From Eledone cirrhosa (taxonomy: Eukaryota; Mollusca; Cephalopoda; Octopoda; Eledonidae), in the NCBI GenBank assembly GCA_964016885.1, contig OZ024743.1, positions 75,188,740 through 75,252,739 of the forward strand: a stretch of 64,000 nt of DNA. The letters are read 5' to 3'. The stretch's first letter is position 1. Each line of letters begins with the position of its first letter. Both the position numbers and the translations under genes were made by a program. Shown here piece by piece: positions 56,346 to 64,000 of this stretch. The notes under the pieces were generated by a model that saw only the letters and a list, made by a program, of their open reading frames with translations, had not been told where the DNA came from and did not search any database.

Positions 56346-57040
56346 CTCTTTCCCACTTCCATTCTGTCTATATCATTCTCTTTCCTTCTCTGGAAGAAAT
56401 CTGCTGTATATCAAACCTTCAGTGGAGATGAGCTCTGCCAGGTTTAAAGAAAAAGCCCTAGAAACACCGTATGTTAATACAGCCCCTCCCCTTACGACTC
56501 TCTCGGGAGTTACGGGACCATACATGCTCCAGCCCAGTGTCTATCAACCAACATTTATAATGTTAACGGTTTTTGTTTTTATCATTATCATTGAGAGAAC
56601 TTAAATGTCGCAGATATAGATAGGGAACCTTTCGGCCTTCTGAAAGAATCAAAAATTTCAAACAAATGTTCTATTTTGATTATGTTTTTGTCTCTCTCTC
56701 TCTTATTGTTTTAATTTAAACCATAAGATGAACGTATTTTAAATACCAAAGAGTAAAATAACTTCAACGAAACAATTCACACAGACAGACAGAATTAAAA
56801 TATTGTACATTTTAAGAATATGTAATTATGGTTTCTTGAATGTGGCATCATTATACAAGTAACTTAATGTGGCCTTCCAACATGAAAAGGTTCTCCACCT
56901 CTAGTGTCTAGTTACTAGTCACGGTTCTTCGTGAACATCTCGATTGATCTACAAATTACAAGAGACTGTCATAGATGAATGAGTTACGATTACAATGTTA
57001 GTTTTATTATCGATAATATTTGTTTAGTGATAAAATGAGA
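56346..57040. other. Non-coding spacer, nothing recognised
   Basis: AT-rich DNA with a short CT run near 56,690-56,706. A 60-codon frame at 56,422 has no recognisable feature and I do not call it a gene. Confidence 0.55.
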
Positions 57041-57042
57041 AG

Positions 57043-57275
57043 TCAGTCAATCATATTGGTGGCCTCCCCGACAGCCCCGGCGGACAGAATGGAGAAGGCG
57101 TTTCCCCAGAGGACGGTAAGGGAGACGCGCTGGAAAAGCCATTCCAGCTCGCGGGGCTCACACCTGCGGCTGGCCAGCTCTGCGCCTATGGTGGTGAATA
57201 GGGAGGTAGCCCTAGGACCGAGGACACCAGAAGTCTCCACTGCCAAGGGTACAACCGGAAACCTGTTGGAGAGCC
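57043..57275 (-). pseudogene. C-terminal fragment of a LINE-like reverse transcriptase
   Basis: On the minus strand the end of the frame reads VVPLAVETSGVLGPRATSLF, then ELASRRCEPRELEWLFQRVS, then LTVLWGNAFSILSAGAV. The pattern of VPxxVET...G near the start and QRxS...GNA near the end is typical of the extreme C-terminus of a non-LTR retrotransposon RT protein. The catalytic domain is not present. Residues of the same open frame upstream of about 57,275 are unrelated. A related copy is at 62,000-62,225. Confidence 0.6.
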
Positions 57276-57375
57276 ACCGGTATTTGAGGAATTTGGCCTC
57301 CTCAGCCCCACGTGCATTTGTTTCTTCTTCTGAATTATAAAGTCGTTTTACGACACCATAAGTAGTTTTAAAAAC

Positions 57376-57546
57376 AGACCTGTCAACTCTCCCCGTCGGA
57401 CGGGGAGATCTCCTACCTACTTTGGGGTGGGTGAGAGATGTCTTCCGTGTGAAAAGGAGTATAGCTTTCAATATGTAAAATCTCCCGTTTTGGGGGCCCT
57501 TTTTTATGGTACTCCCCGTTTGAGTTTTTAGAGTTTGGCAGGTCAG
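57376..57546. mobile_element. Short terminal-inverted-repeat element (possible hAT-type MITE)
   Basis: It starts CAGACCTGTCAACTCTCCCC and ends AGAGTTTGGCAGGTCAG; GACCTG-CAA-CTCT at the left pairs with AGAGTTTGGCAGGTC at the right. CGTCGGACGGGGAGATCTCC just inside adds a local hairpin. The flanks (TTTAAAAA and AGTAAAAA) are only partly alike, so an 8-bp target duplication is not proven. No coding sequence. Confidence 0.45.
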
Positions 57547-57887
57547 TAAAAAGGTATCACTGTAACAACTTGAATAAATGTTTAGTAGATTAGCGGAGGG
57601 GAACAAGAAAACTGGTTGCGTTAACTTGTTGGCAATCAAATGTCTCTCAGTAATTGAAACCTCACCGATCTCAATTTTGCCTGGAATCGATATAATCAAC
57701 TTTCTTCTCCTCCAGGATTTTCTGGACTCGTGTCTAAATTAAAGCCCATTATCTCTGATATTTATTGCTGTTGGTGTCGGTTTTGTACAGAAGAGACCTC
57801 GGGTCAAAACTGTTTCACCCGTGATTCTCTTGTAGTTTTAAGGGGATTTTTAATTAGATTATGTAATGCTGGATTGCCAGTATCGGT

Positions 57888-58055
57888 AGAAGAAGAAGAA
57901 GAAGAAGAAGAAGAAGAAGAAGAAGAAGAAGAAGAAGAAGAAGAAGAAGAAGAAGAAGAAGAAGAAGATGATGATGATGATGATGATGAGGAGGAGGAGG
58001 AGGAGGAGGAGGAGGAGGAGGGGGAGGGGGGGAGAAGGAGGAGGAGGAGGAGGAT
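57888..58055. repeat. (GAA)n, (GAT)n and (GAG)n trinucleotide tract
   Basis: About 26 GAA units (57,889-57,966), then GAT units to about 57,988, then GAG/GGA-rich sequence. The plus-strand poly-Glu/Asp and minus-strand poly-Ser/Leu frames are artefacts. Confidence 0.95.
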
Positions 58056-58167
58056 AGAACCATCGTATTCAAAACAGAAAAGTAAACAAGAAAACGCAAC
58101 AAAGCCACCCGTAAAAGACAGAATATTAACCAATAAAACATGGTTGGAGACAACAGAGACATAAACA

Positions 58168-58440
58168 CAAATATACAAATGAAAAGAAACATGAGGACGA
58201 AAGGGTGGGTAAAAGAAACATGAGGACGAAAGGGTGGGTAAAAGAAACATGAGGACGAAAGGGTGGGTAAAAGAAACATGAGGACGAAAGGGTGGGTAAA
58301 AGAAACATGATGACGAAGGATGGGTAAAAGAAACCTGAGGACGAAAGGATGGGTAAAAGAAACGTGAGGACGAAAGGATGGGTAAAGAAACCTGAGGACG
58401 AAAGGATGGATAAAAGAAACCTGAGGACGAAAGGAGGGAA
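58168..58440. repeat. 29-bp minisatellite, about nine units
   Basis: The unit is GGGTGGGTAAAAGAAACATG followed by AGGACGAAA (29 bp). The left units are nearly identical; the right ones drift (ACCTGAGG, GATGG). A minus-strand frame through it is not a gene. Confidence 0.92.
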
Positions 58441-58444
58441 ACTC

Positions 58445-58705
58445 TGAAAAAAACCTGCGGCTTCGGAAGCGTCCGATGATGTTGATCAGTTCTCCTTTTC
58501 GGGTAGTGTTTTTGATGCTCGGAGAGTGGGATTGGGCGAGTGCAAGGCCTTTCTCCACTTAAAATACCTTCAAAGCACAGGCATTACTTGTTCAGGATCT
58601 GTTACAGGTTCGTGTGGCTGGCCGTAGCCTAAAAGTGCACCAAACTCTATAATCTGACAAGCGATTGCAATACTCTTAGCAGAGTTTGCAGCCATCATGT
58701 ATGTA
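58445..58705 (+). repeat. Dispersed repeat family R, copy 1
   Basis: Shares blocks with the copy at 60,884-61,170: CCTGCGGCTTCGGAAGCG against CCGGCGACTTCGTCTGTA, then CGATGATG..GATCAGTTCT, GAGAGTGGGATTGG and AAGCACAGGCAT. It ends TTTGCAGCCATCATGTATG and a short ATGT run. No coding sequence, so it is an unclassified non-autonomous repeat. Confidence 0.65.
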
Positions 58706-59220
58706 TGTATCTGTTAGGCACGCAGTGACTAACAACAGAATGTTTTAAGTCTGCGTGTATGACATACATGCGTAGCTTGTGAATAAAAAATTCAAGGAGT
58801 ATCGCTGGCCGTGGTGATGCCTCCCAAACATCTTTTGTAATGTATCGTCTTATTGGCTAATTTCATCGTCTTATTGGCTAATCAACCAACGAGAGTAATT
58901 GTTGCTCAAAAGCATCCACCACTTTGTTTGCACGTTTATTTATCGTTTCACTTTCGAATCTTCCTCCTGTATTTCGTCGTTTACCATCAAAATATTTTTC
59001 TCGTTTTGGTAAGTTATATTGTTAATTTATATATGATTTTTTAAATTTATATTAACTATTAAAAGTCTGAAAATATTTTTATACATCTTACAATAATATT
59101 TATAAGATCATTTATAAAATAACTATTATATAATCCAATTACATTACAACGATAATTTATTATTAATATATATCATGTTTAACTAGAGTTATTACAAGCG
59201 TTGTCTTAAAAAAATATTAA
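58706..59220. other. AT-rich spacer with a short tandem duplication
   Basis: A 22-bp duplication (ATCGTCTTATTGGCTAATTT, around 58,844-58,885) is the only structure seen. No supported gene. Confidence 0.5.
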
Positions 59221-59671
59221 ACTAGACCTGAAAAATGCGCAAGCTCAAAAGAGCCACAGAATGTTATAATAAACCTTCAAATGTGTGCGACTAGAGTTGT
59301 TGCTCAAAAACATTGTAATCATTATCTATCGTACATTCTGTGGCATCCTTTTATAAAAAAAAAAAAGAGACTCATAACGAACTCAAGACGACACGATAAT
59401 TATTTAAATGAATTTATAATATAGAATTCGGTTTAAGTGCATTTCGTATTAATCATTACTAAACATCTAATATGAGATATTGAACATTAGCTTAAATAAT
59501 TATCGTGTCGTCTTGAGTTCGTTATGAGTCTCTTTTTTATAAAAGGATGCCAGAGAGTGTACGATAGATAATGATTACAATATTTTTTAGCAACAAATCT
59601 AGTCCCACACTTTGAAGGTTTATTATAACATTCTGTGGCTCTTTTGAGCTTGCGCATTTTTCAGGTCTAGT
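59221..59671. mobile_element. Foldback/MITE with ~185-bp inverted arms
   Basis: The left arm 59,221-59,407 begins ACTAGACCTGAAAAATGCGC; the right arm 59,492-59,671 ends GCGCATTTTTCAGGTCTAGT. The arms are near-exact reverse complements with small indels, mainly in an A-run near 59,355, and an 84-bp loop. Internal landmarks such as CGATAATTATTTAA and AGCCACAGAATGTTATAA appear inverted in the other arm. There is no transposase. The right end runs into a (GTAT)n tract, which hides any target duplication. Confidence 0.85.
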
Positions 59672-59965
59672 GTATGTATGTATGTATGTATGTATGTATG
59701 TATGTATGTATGTATGTATGTATGTATGTATGTATGTATGTATATGTGTATGTATATATATATATATGTTTGTATATATCTATCTATGTATATATGTACG
59801 CACGTACGTATGTCTGTATTTATGTATGTATGTGTATGTGTGTATGTATACATGTACGTATGTATGTATATATATATATGTACAGGTATGTATATATGTA
59901 TGTATGTACATATATATGCATGTATGTATATATGTATGTGTACATGTATATATGCATGTATATAT
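59672..59965. repeat. (GTAT)n microsatellite
   Basis: A pure GTAT run to about 59,743, then a degenerate mix of TATG, TACG and TATATA. Cys/Val/Tyr/Met frames on both strands are artefacts. Confidence 0.95.
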
Positions 59966-59967
59966 GC

Positions 59968-60100
59968 ACAGTCATTCCTCACTTAAAAAATATCTTCACG
60001 CACAGGCATTGCACGATAGAATTAATTAATAATTATTAATAATGTTATATCGTGCAATGGCCATACTCGATGACGAGGGAGCAGCCATCATATATGCATG
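59968..60100. repeat. Family R ends joined head to head
   Basis: CACTTAAAAAATATCTTCAC and GCACAGGCATTGCACGATA belong to family R. After about 30 AT-rich bases the complement TATCGTGCAATG appears and continues as GGCCATACTCGATGACG and AGCAGCCATCATATATGCAT. TTGCACGATA/TATCGTGCAA form inverted repeats around 60,008-60,058. The two halves are normally one continuous repeat, so this copy carries a small internal foldback. Confidence 0.65.
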
Positions 60101-60475
60101 TATGTATTTGTGTGTGTGTACGCACGTACGTACGTATGTAAGTGTATGTGTGTACGTATGTCTGTGCGTACGTAGGTACGTATTTATGTATGTATGTTCG
60201 TATGTATGCATGTACACATGTACGTATGTATATACTTATGTACGTATGTATATATATATGTATGTATGTATATCGTGTATGCTATCGTGTGTGTGTGTCT
60301 GTATAGATATGTTTGTGTGCGCGTGTGTGTGTATATATATATGTATATGTATATTATTATTGTTGTTATTATTATTATTATTATTGTTATTAATGTATAT
60401 GTGAGTATGTATATATATATGTGTGTATATATGTATATGTATGTGTGTGTATATATATATATATATATTTCTTTT
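60101..60475. repeat. (ATGT)n/(TACG)n/(ATT)n microsatellite cluster
   Basis: Degenerate GTAT/GTAC repeats, a (TTA)n run at 60,354-60,392 and a TA run ending in a T-rich patch. Confidence 0.9.
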
Positions 60476-60523
60476 TTTTTTATTTTATTTTATTTTTTAT
60501 TTATCTATTAATATTTTTTTTTC

Positions 60524-60640
60524 TCCTCGTGCAATGGCCATACTCGATAACGAGGGGGCAGCCATCATGTATGTATATATGTATGTATATATGTATGTAA
60601 GTATGCATGTATATATGTATATGTCAGGTCGCTCTTAAGC
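60524..60640 (+). repeat. Family R 3' end and its ATGT tail
   Basis: CGTGCAATGGCCATACTCGA, TAACGAGGGGGCAGCCATCA then (TGTATGTATA)n. It repeats the 60,050-60,090 copy with two or three changes. Confidence 0.75.
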
Positions 60641-60883
60641 GCTACTGGTAACATGTAACCCAGTACGACCTGTACATGGTCGGATTGTCTGCGACTAAAC
60701 CAGCAATCCCACCAAGCTTCCTTGGTGAGGAGGGTGTTATTGGGACACCCTGCAGGATGAAAGGACTCGGCAGAGGGCGGAGGAACTCAGAAGGGTCAAT
60801 GGCCATCAAATAATTTTTTTTTTTTTGTGGACCCAGAGACTCCTAGTCTTCATTAAGACATCTCTCTAGGAGAAAGTCACTCT
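60625..60883 (+). other. Moderately GC-rich non-coding segment, probably a dispersed repeat
   Basis: Contains inverted pieces such as GGTCGCTCTTAAGCGC, and CAGTACGACCTGTACATGGT. I see no coding frame. Its GC content and its position directly before a family R copy suggest a repeat, but I cannot name it. Confidence 0.4.
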
Positions 60884-61170
60884 GATATAAAACCGGCGAC
60901 TTCGTCTGTATCCAATGATGTAGACCAGTTCTTCTTTTGGTGTACATACATTCAATGTTCAGAGAGTGGGATTGGCCTCATGCAAAGCATTTCATCACTT
61001 AAAAAAGCTTCAAGCACAGGCATCGCTTAATATGTGACATATTTTGTGATGCATGGTATTGTTGGCCATAGGCAAGTCCCTAGCAGGACTAAGAAGCCAC
61101 GTCTGTGATGCTCATGTTTAAGTATCAAGCGATGGCATTACTCAAAATCGAGTTGCAGCCATCATGTATG
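60884..61170 (+). repeat. Dispersed repeat family R, fullest copy
   Basis: Runs from CCGGCGACTTCGTCTG through AGAGAGTGGGATTGGCC, CACTTAAAAAAGCTTCAAGC, ACAGGCATCGCTTAAT and AAGCGATGGCATTACTC to GTTGCAGCCATCATGTATG. It corresponds to 58,445-58,705, and its last 45 bp also to 60,050-60,090 and 60,524-60,570. A long ATGT tract follows. Confidence 0.7.
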
Positions 61171-61203
61171 TATGTATATATGTATGTATGTACATATGAA
61201 TGC

Positions 61204-61236
<33 letters not shown>

Positions 61237-61352
61237 TGTATGTATGTATGTATGTATGTATGTATGTACGTGTGTATGTATATATGTATGCATGTACGCA
61301 TATGTGTGTGTGTATGTATGTGTGTATGTACGTATGTATGTATATATGTATG

Positions 61353-61387
<35 letters not shown>

Positions 61388-61590
61388 GTATGCATGCATA
61401 TATGTATGTATGTATGTACGTGTGTATGTATATATGTATGCATGTACGCATATATGTGTGTATGTATGTACGTAAATATATGTATGTATGCATGTACGCA
61501 TGTTTGTATGTACGTACGTACGTAAACATATGTATGTACGCATGTATATATGTATATACGGGAGCGTGTGTGTGTGTGTGTGTGTGATCT
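61171..61590. repeat. (ATGT)n microsatellite with internal duplication
   Basis: A pure GTAT run at about 61,206-61,268 and degenerate sequence beyond. A stretch containing TACGTGTGTATGTATATATG and CATGTACGCATAT occurs twice, near 61,266-61,302 and 61,416-61,453. It ends in (GT)n at 61,566-61,587. Confidence 0.92.
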
Positions 61591-61990
61591 TGTGTAAGAG
61601 ATTTGTATCAAATAGTAGGTCTGAGGAAACAAAATCCTGTTCTATTCTAACTGCAGTCCTTACATAAATCTTAAATGGCGTTCGTGTTGGGTTTCTAATT
61701 TGAAATTCTTACCAGTTCTCAATTAGAATTAATGACATCTACAACTGTTTCTTGTTGTATAAACTGGCATTAATTAACACCCAACAGTCTCCTATAACAT
61801 ACTGCAATTATGGCTTCCACATATCGTTTGAGACATTACCGAGTCAGGAGTAAAAGAGAGAAGAGTGTGCTGTAGTAACGGACATCTTGGGATCAATCTT
61901 ATTCAAAATGACTCACAGTTTCTTATCTTTTTTCTTTTTTCTTGACAATAATTAAATAGGTTTATGTACAATAGTTTATAACTTTGCCTA
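61591..61990. other. AT-rich spacer, nothing recognised
   Basis: No open frame, no inverted repeats and no match to the other families in the window. Confidence 0.5.
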
Positions 61991-61999
61991 TTAATCCGT

Positions 62000-62225
62000 A
62001 TGGTGAGCAAATGGGGTCCCATGTGCTGGCCTCCTCACAGCCCTGGCGGACAGGGTGGAGAAGGCGTTTCCCCGGAGGATGGAAAGGTAGAGGCGCTGGA
62101 AGACCATTCCAGCTCGTGAGGCTCACACATGCGGCTAGCCAGCTCAGCGCCTTTGGTGGTGAAGAGGGAGGTAGCCCTAGGGCCAATAACACCAGAAGTC
62201 TCCACTGTTAAAGGCACGACCACGA
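62000..62225 (-). pseudogene. Second C-terminal RT fragment, frameshifted
   Basis: On the minus strand VVPLTVETSGVIGPRATSLF, then ELASRMCEPHELEW matches the copy at 57,043-57,275. Right after LEW the family sequence continues in another frame (VFQRLYLSILRGNAFSTL), so a single-base deletion separates the two parts. Nucleotide identity between the copies is high throughout (for example GGAGAAGGCGTTTCCCC on the plus strand in both). The 5' end of this fragment, at about 62,225, is where the 77-bp array begins. Confidence 0.65.
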
Positions 62226-62246
62226 ACCTGTCGGAGAGCGCACTGT

Positions 62247-64000
62247 TGTCTCACACTTTCTTATCTTCCTGGCATTGCACTGTTGTCTCAGGTGAAATGA
62301 CTGTCATCTCATTCTTGTGTCAATGACTCACAGGTTCTTATCTTCCTGGCATTGCACTGTTGTCTCAGGTGAAATGACTGTCATCTCATTCTTCTATCAA
62401 TGACTCACAGTTTCTTATCTTCCTGGCATTGCACTGTTGTCTCAGGTGAAATGACTGTCATCTCATTCTTGTGTCAATGACTCACAGGTTCTTATCTTCC
62501 TGGCATTGCACTGTTGTCTCAGGTGAAATGACTGTCATCTCATTCTTGTGTCAATGACTCACAGGTTCTTATCTTCCTGGCATTGCACTGTTGTCTCAGG
62601 TGAAATGACTGTCATCTCATTCTTGTGTCAATGACTCACAGGTTCTTATCTTCCTGGCATTGCACTGTTGTCTCAGGTGAAATGACTGTCATCTCATTCT
62701 TGTGTCAATGACTCACAGGTTCTTATCTTCCTGGCATTGCACTGTTGTCTCAGGTGAAATGACTGTCATCTCATTCTTGTGTCAATGACTCACAGGTTCT
62801 TATCTTCCTGGCATTGCACTGTTGTCTCAGGTGAAATGACTGTCATCTCATTCTTGTGTCAATGACTCACAGGTTCTTATCTTCCTGGCATTGCACTGTT
62901 GTCTCAGGTGAAATGACTGTCATCTCATTCTTGTGTCAATGACTCACAGGTTCTTATCTTCCTGGCATTGCACTGTTGTCTCAGGTGAAATGACTGTCAT
63001 CTCATTCTTGTGTCAATGACTCACAGGTTCTTATCTTCCTGGCATTGCACTGTTGTCTCAGGTGAAATGACTGTCATCTCATTCTTCTATCAATGACTCA
63101 CAGGTTCTTATCTTCCTGGCATTGCACTGTTGTCTCAGGTGAAATGACTGTCATCTCATTCTTGTGTCAATGACTCACAGGTTCTTATCTTCCTGGCATT
63201 GCACTGTTGTCTCAGGTGAAATGACTGTCATCTCATTCTTGTGTCAATGACTCACAGGTTCTTATCTTCCTGGCATTGCACTGTTGTCTCAGGTGAAATG
63301 ACTGTCATCTCATTCTTGTGTCAATGACTCACAGGTTCTTATCTTCCTGGCATTGCACTGTTGTCTCAGGTGAAATGACTGTCATCTCATTCTTGTGTCA
63401 ATGACTCACAGGTTCTTATCTTCCTGGCATTGCACTGTTGTCTCAGGTGAAATGACTGTCATCTCATTCTTGTGTCAATGACTCACAGGTTCTTATCTTC
63501 CTGGCATTGCACTGTTGTCTCAGGTGAAATGACTGTCATCTCATTCTTGTGTCAATGACTCACAGGTTCTTATCTTCCTGGCATTGCACTGTTGTCTCAG
63601 GTGAAATGACTGTCATCTCATTCTTGTGTCAATGACTCACAGGTTCTTATCTTCCTGGCATTGCACTGTTGTCTCAGGTGAAATGACTGTCATCTCATTC
63701 TTCTATCAATGACTCACAGTTTCTTATCTTCCTCACATTGCACTGTTGTCTCAGGTGAAATGACTGTCATCTCATTCTTGTGTCAATGACTCACAGGTTC
63801 TTATCTTCCTGGCATTGCACTGTTGTCTCAGGTGAAATGACTGTCATCTCATTCTTGTGTCAATGACTCACAGGTTCTTATCTTCCTGGCATTGCACTGT
63901 TGTCTCAGGTGAAATGACTGTCATCTCATTCTTCTATCAATGACTCACAGTTTCTTATCTTCCTGGCATTGCACTGTTGTCTCAGGTGAAATGACTGTCA
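62247..64000 (+). repeat. 77-bp tandem array, at least 22 units, continuing past the window
   Basis: The unit starts TGACTCACAGGTTCTTATCT, continues GGCATTGCACTGTTGTCTCA and GGTGAAATGACTGTCATC, and ends TCATTCTTGTGTCAA. Starts at 62,324, 62,401 and 62,478 give a 77-bp period. Most units are identical. A minority variant has CTTCTATCAA and CACAGTTTC (for example 62,391, 63,085, 63,692 and 63,923). The first partial unit fuses with the end of the RT fragment. Confidence 0.96.

Noticed and set aside
57730..58164. 144-codon frame with a long acidic run, and minus-strand poly-Ser/Leu frames
   Set aside because: The composition comes from the (GAA)n/(GAG)n tract and the flanks show no recognisable protein.

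Overview
This is repeat-dominated animal DNA, most likely from an octopus or a close cephalopod relative. The taxonomic call rests on copies of the tRNA-derived cephalopod SINE (the B-box-like stretch GAGTTCAAATCC, then GCCGAGGT, CTTTCATCC and GTCGATAAA), on Penelope-like retroelements with GIY-YIG endonucleases, on a Helitron with a CTAG terminus, and on long (TA)n and (GTAT)n microsatellites. I find no host protein-coding gene, no rRNA and no functional tRNA. Every long open reading frame is either transposon coding sequence or a by-product of tandem repetition.

Layout. 1-1,890: a 5'-truncated Penelope-like element on the minus strand, with a reverse transcriptase end and a GIY-YIG domain split by a frame change. 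1,900-9,600: a nest of retroelement ends. It holds SINE pieces at 2,427, 3,153 and 7,168, a second GIY-YIG fragment at 4,528-5,110, two long near-perfect or perfect palindromes at 5,632 and 8,742, an inverted repeat at 5,237/5,541, a direct repeat at 5,925/6,556, a non-autonomous Helitron at 7,389-8,656 and many (TA)n tracts. Several retroelement ends carry a CTGANGA-hairpin-GAAA module that resembles part of a hammerhead ribozyme. 9,951-10,579: a 17-bp minisatellite.

10,715-56,236: one 45.5-kb satellite array of a 42-bp monomer, roughly 1,080 copies, with higher-order repeats of about 210, 252/294, 1,386, 1,764 and 6,636 bp. This is the main feature. The sequence just left of the array resembles the 5' head of the cephalopod SINE, the sequence just right of it is the remaining 3' part of that SINE, and the monomer aligns without gaps to the 42-bp SINE segment that would lie between them. 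The simplest reading is that an internal segment of a single SINE was amplified about a thousand-fold in place. Because 42 is divisible by 3 and monomers lacking stops predominate, the array gives reading frames up to 1,945 codons that should not be taken as genes.

56,237-64,000: the 3' SINE half, two related C-terminal reverse-transcriptase fragments from a LINE-like element (57,050-57,270 and 62,000-62,225, both minus strand), a short terminal-inverted-repeat element, a GAA/GAG tract, a 29-bp minisatellite, a foldback element with ~185-bp arms (59,221-59,671), several copies of an unclassified repeat whose 3' ends run into (ATGT)n tracts, and a 77-bp tandem array that starts at the second reverse-transcriptase fragment and runs off the right edge of the window.

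Family names come from remembered consensus features, not database searches. Repeat periods and boundaries were read directly from the sequence.
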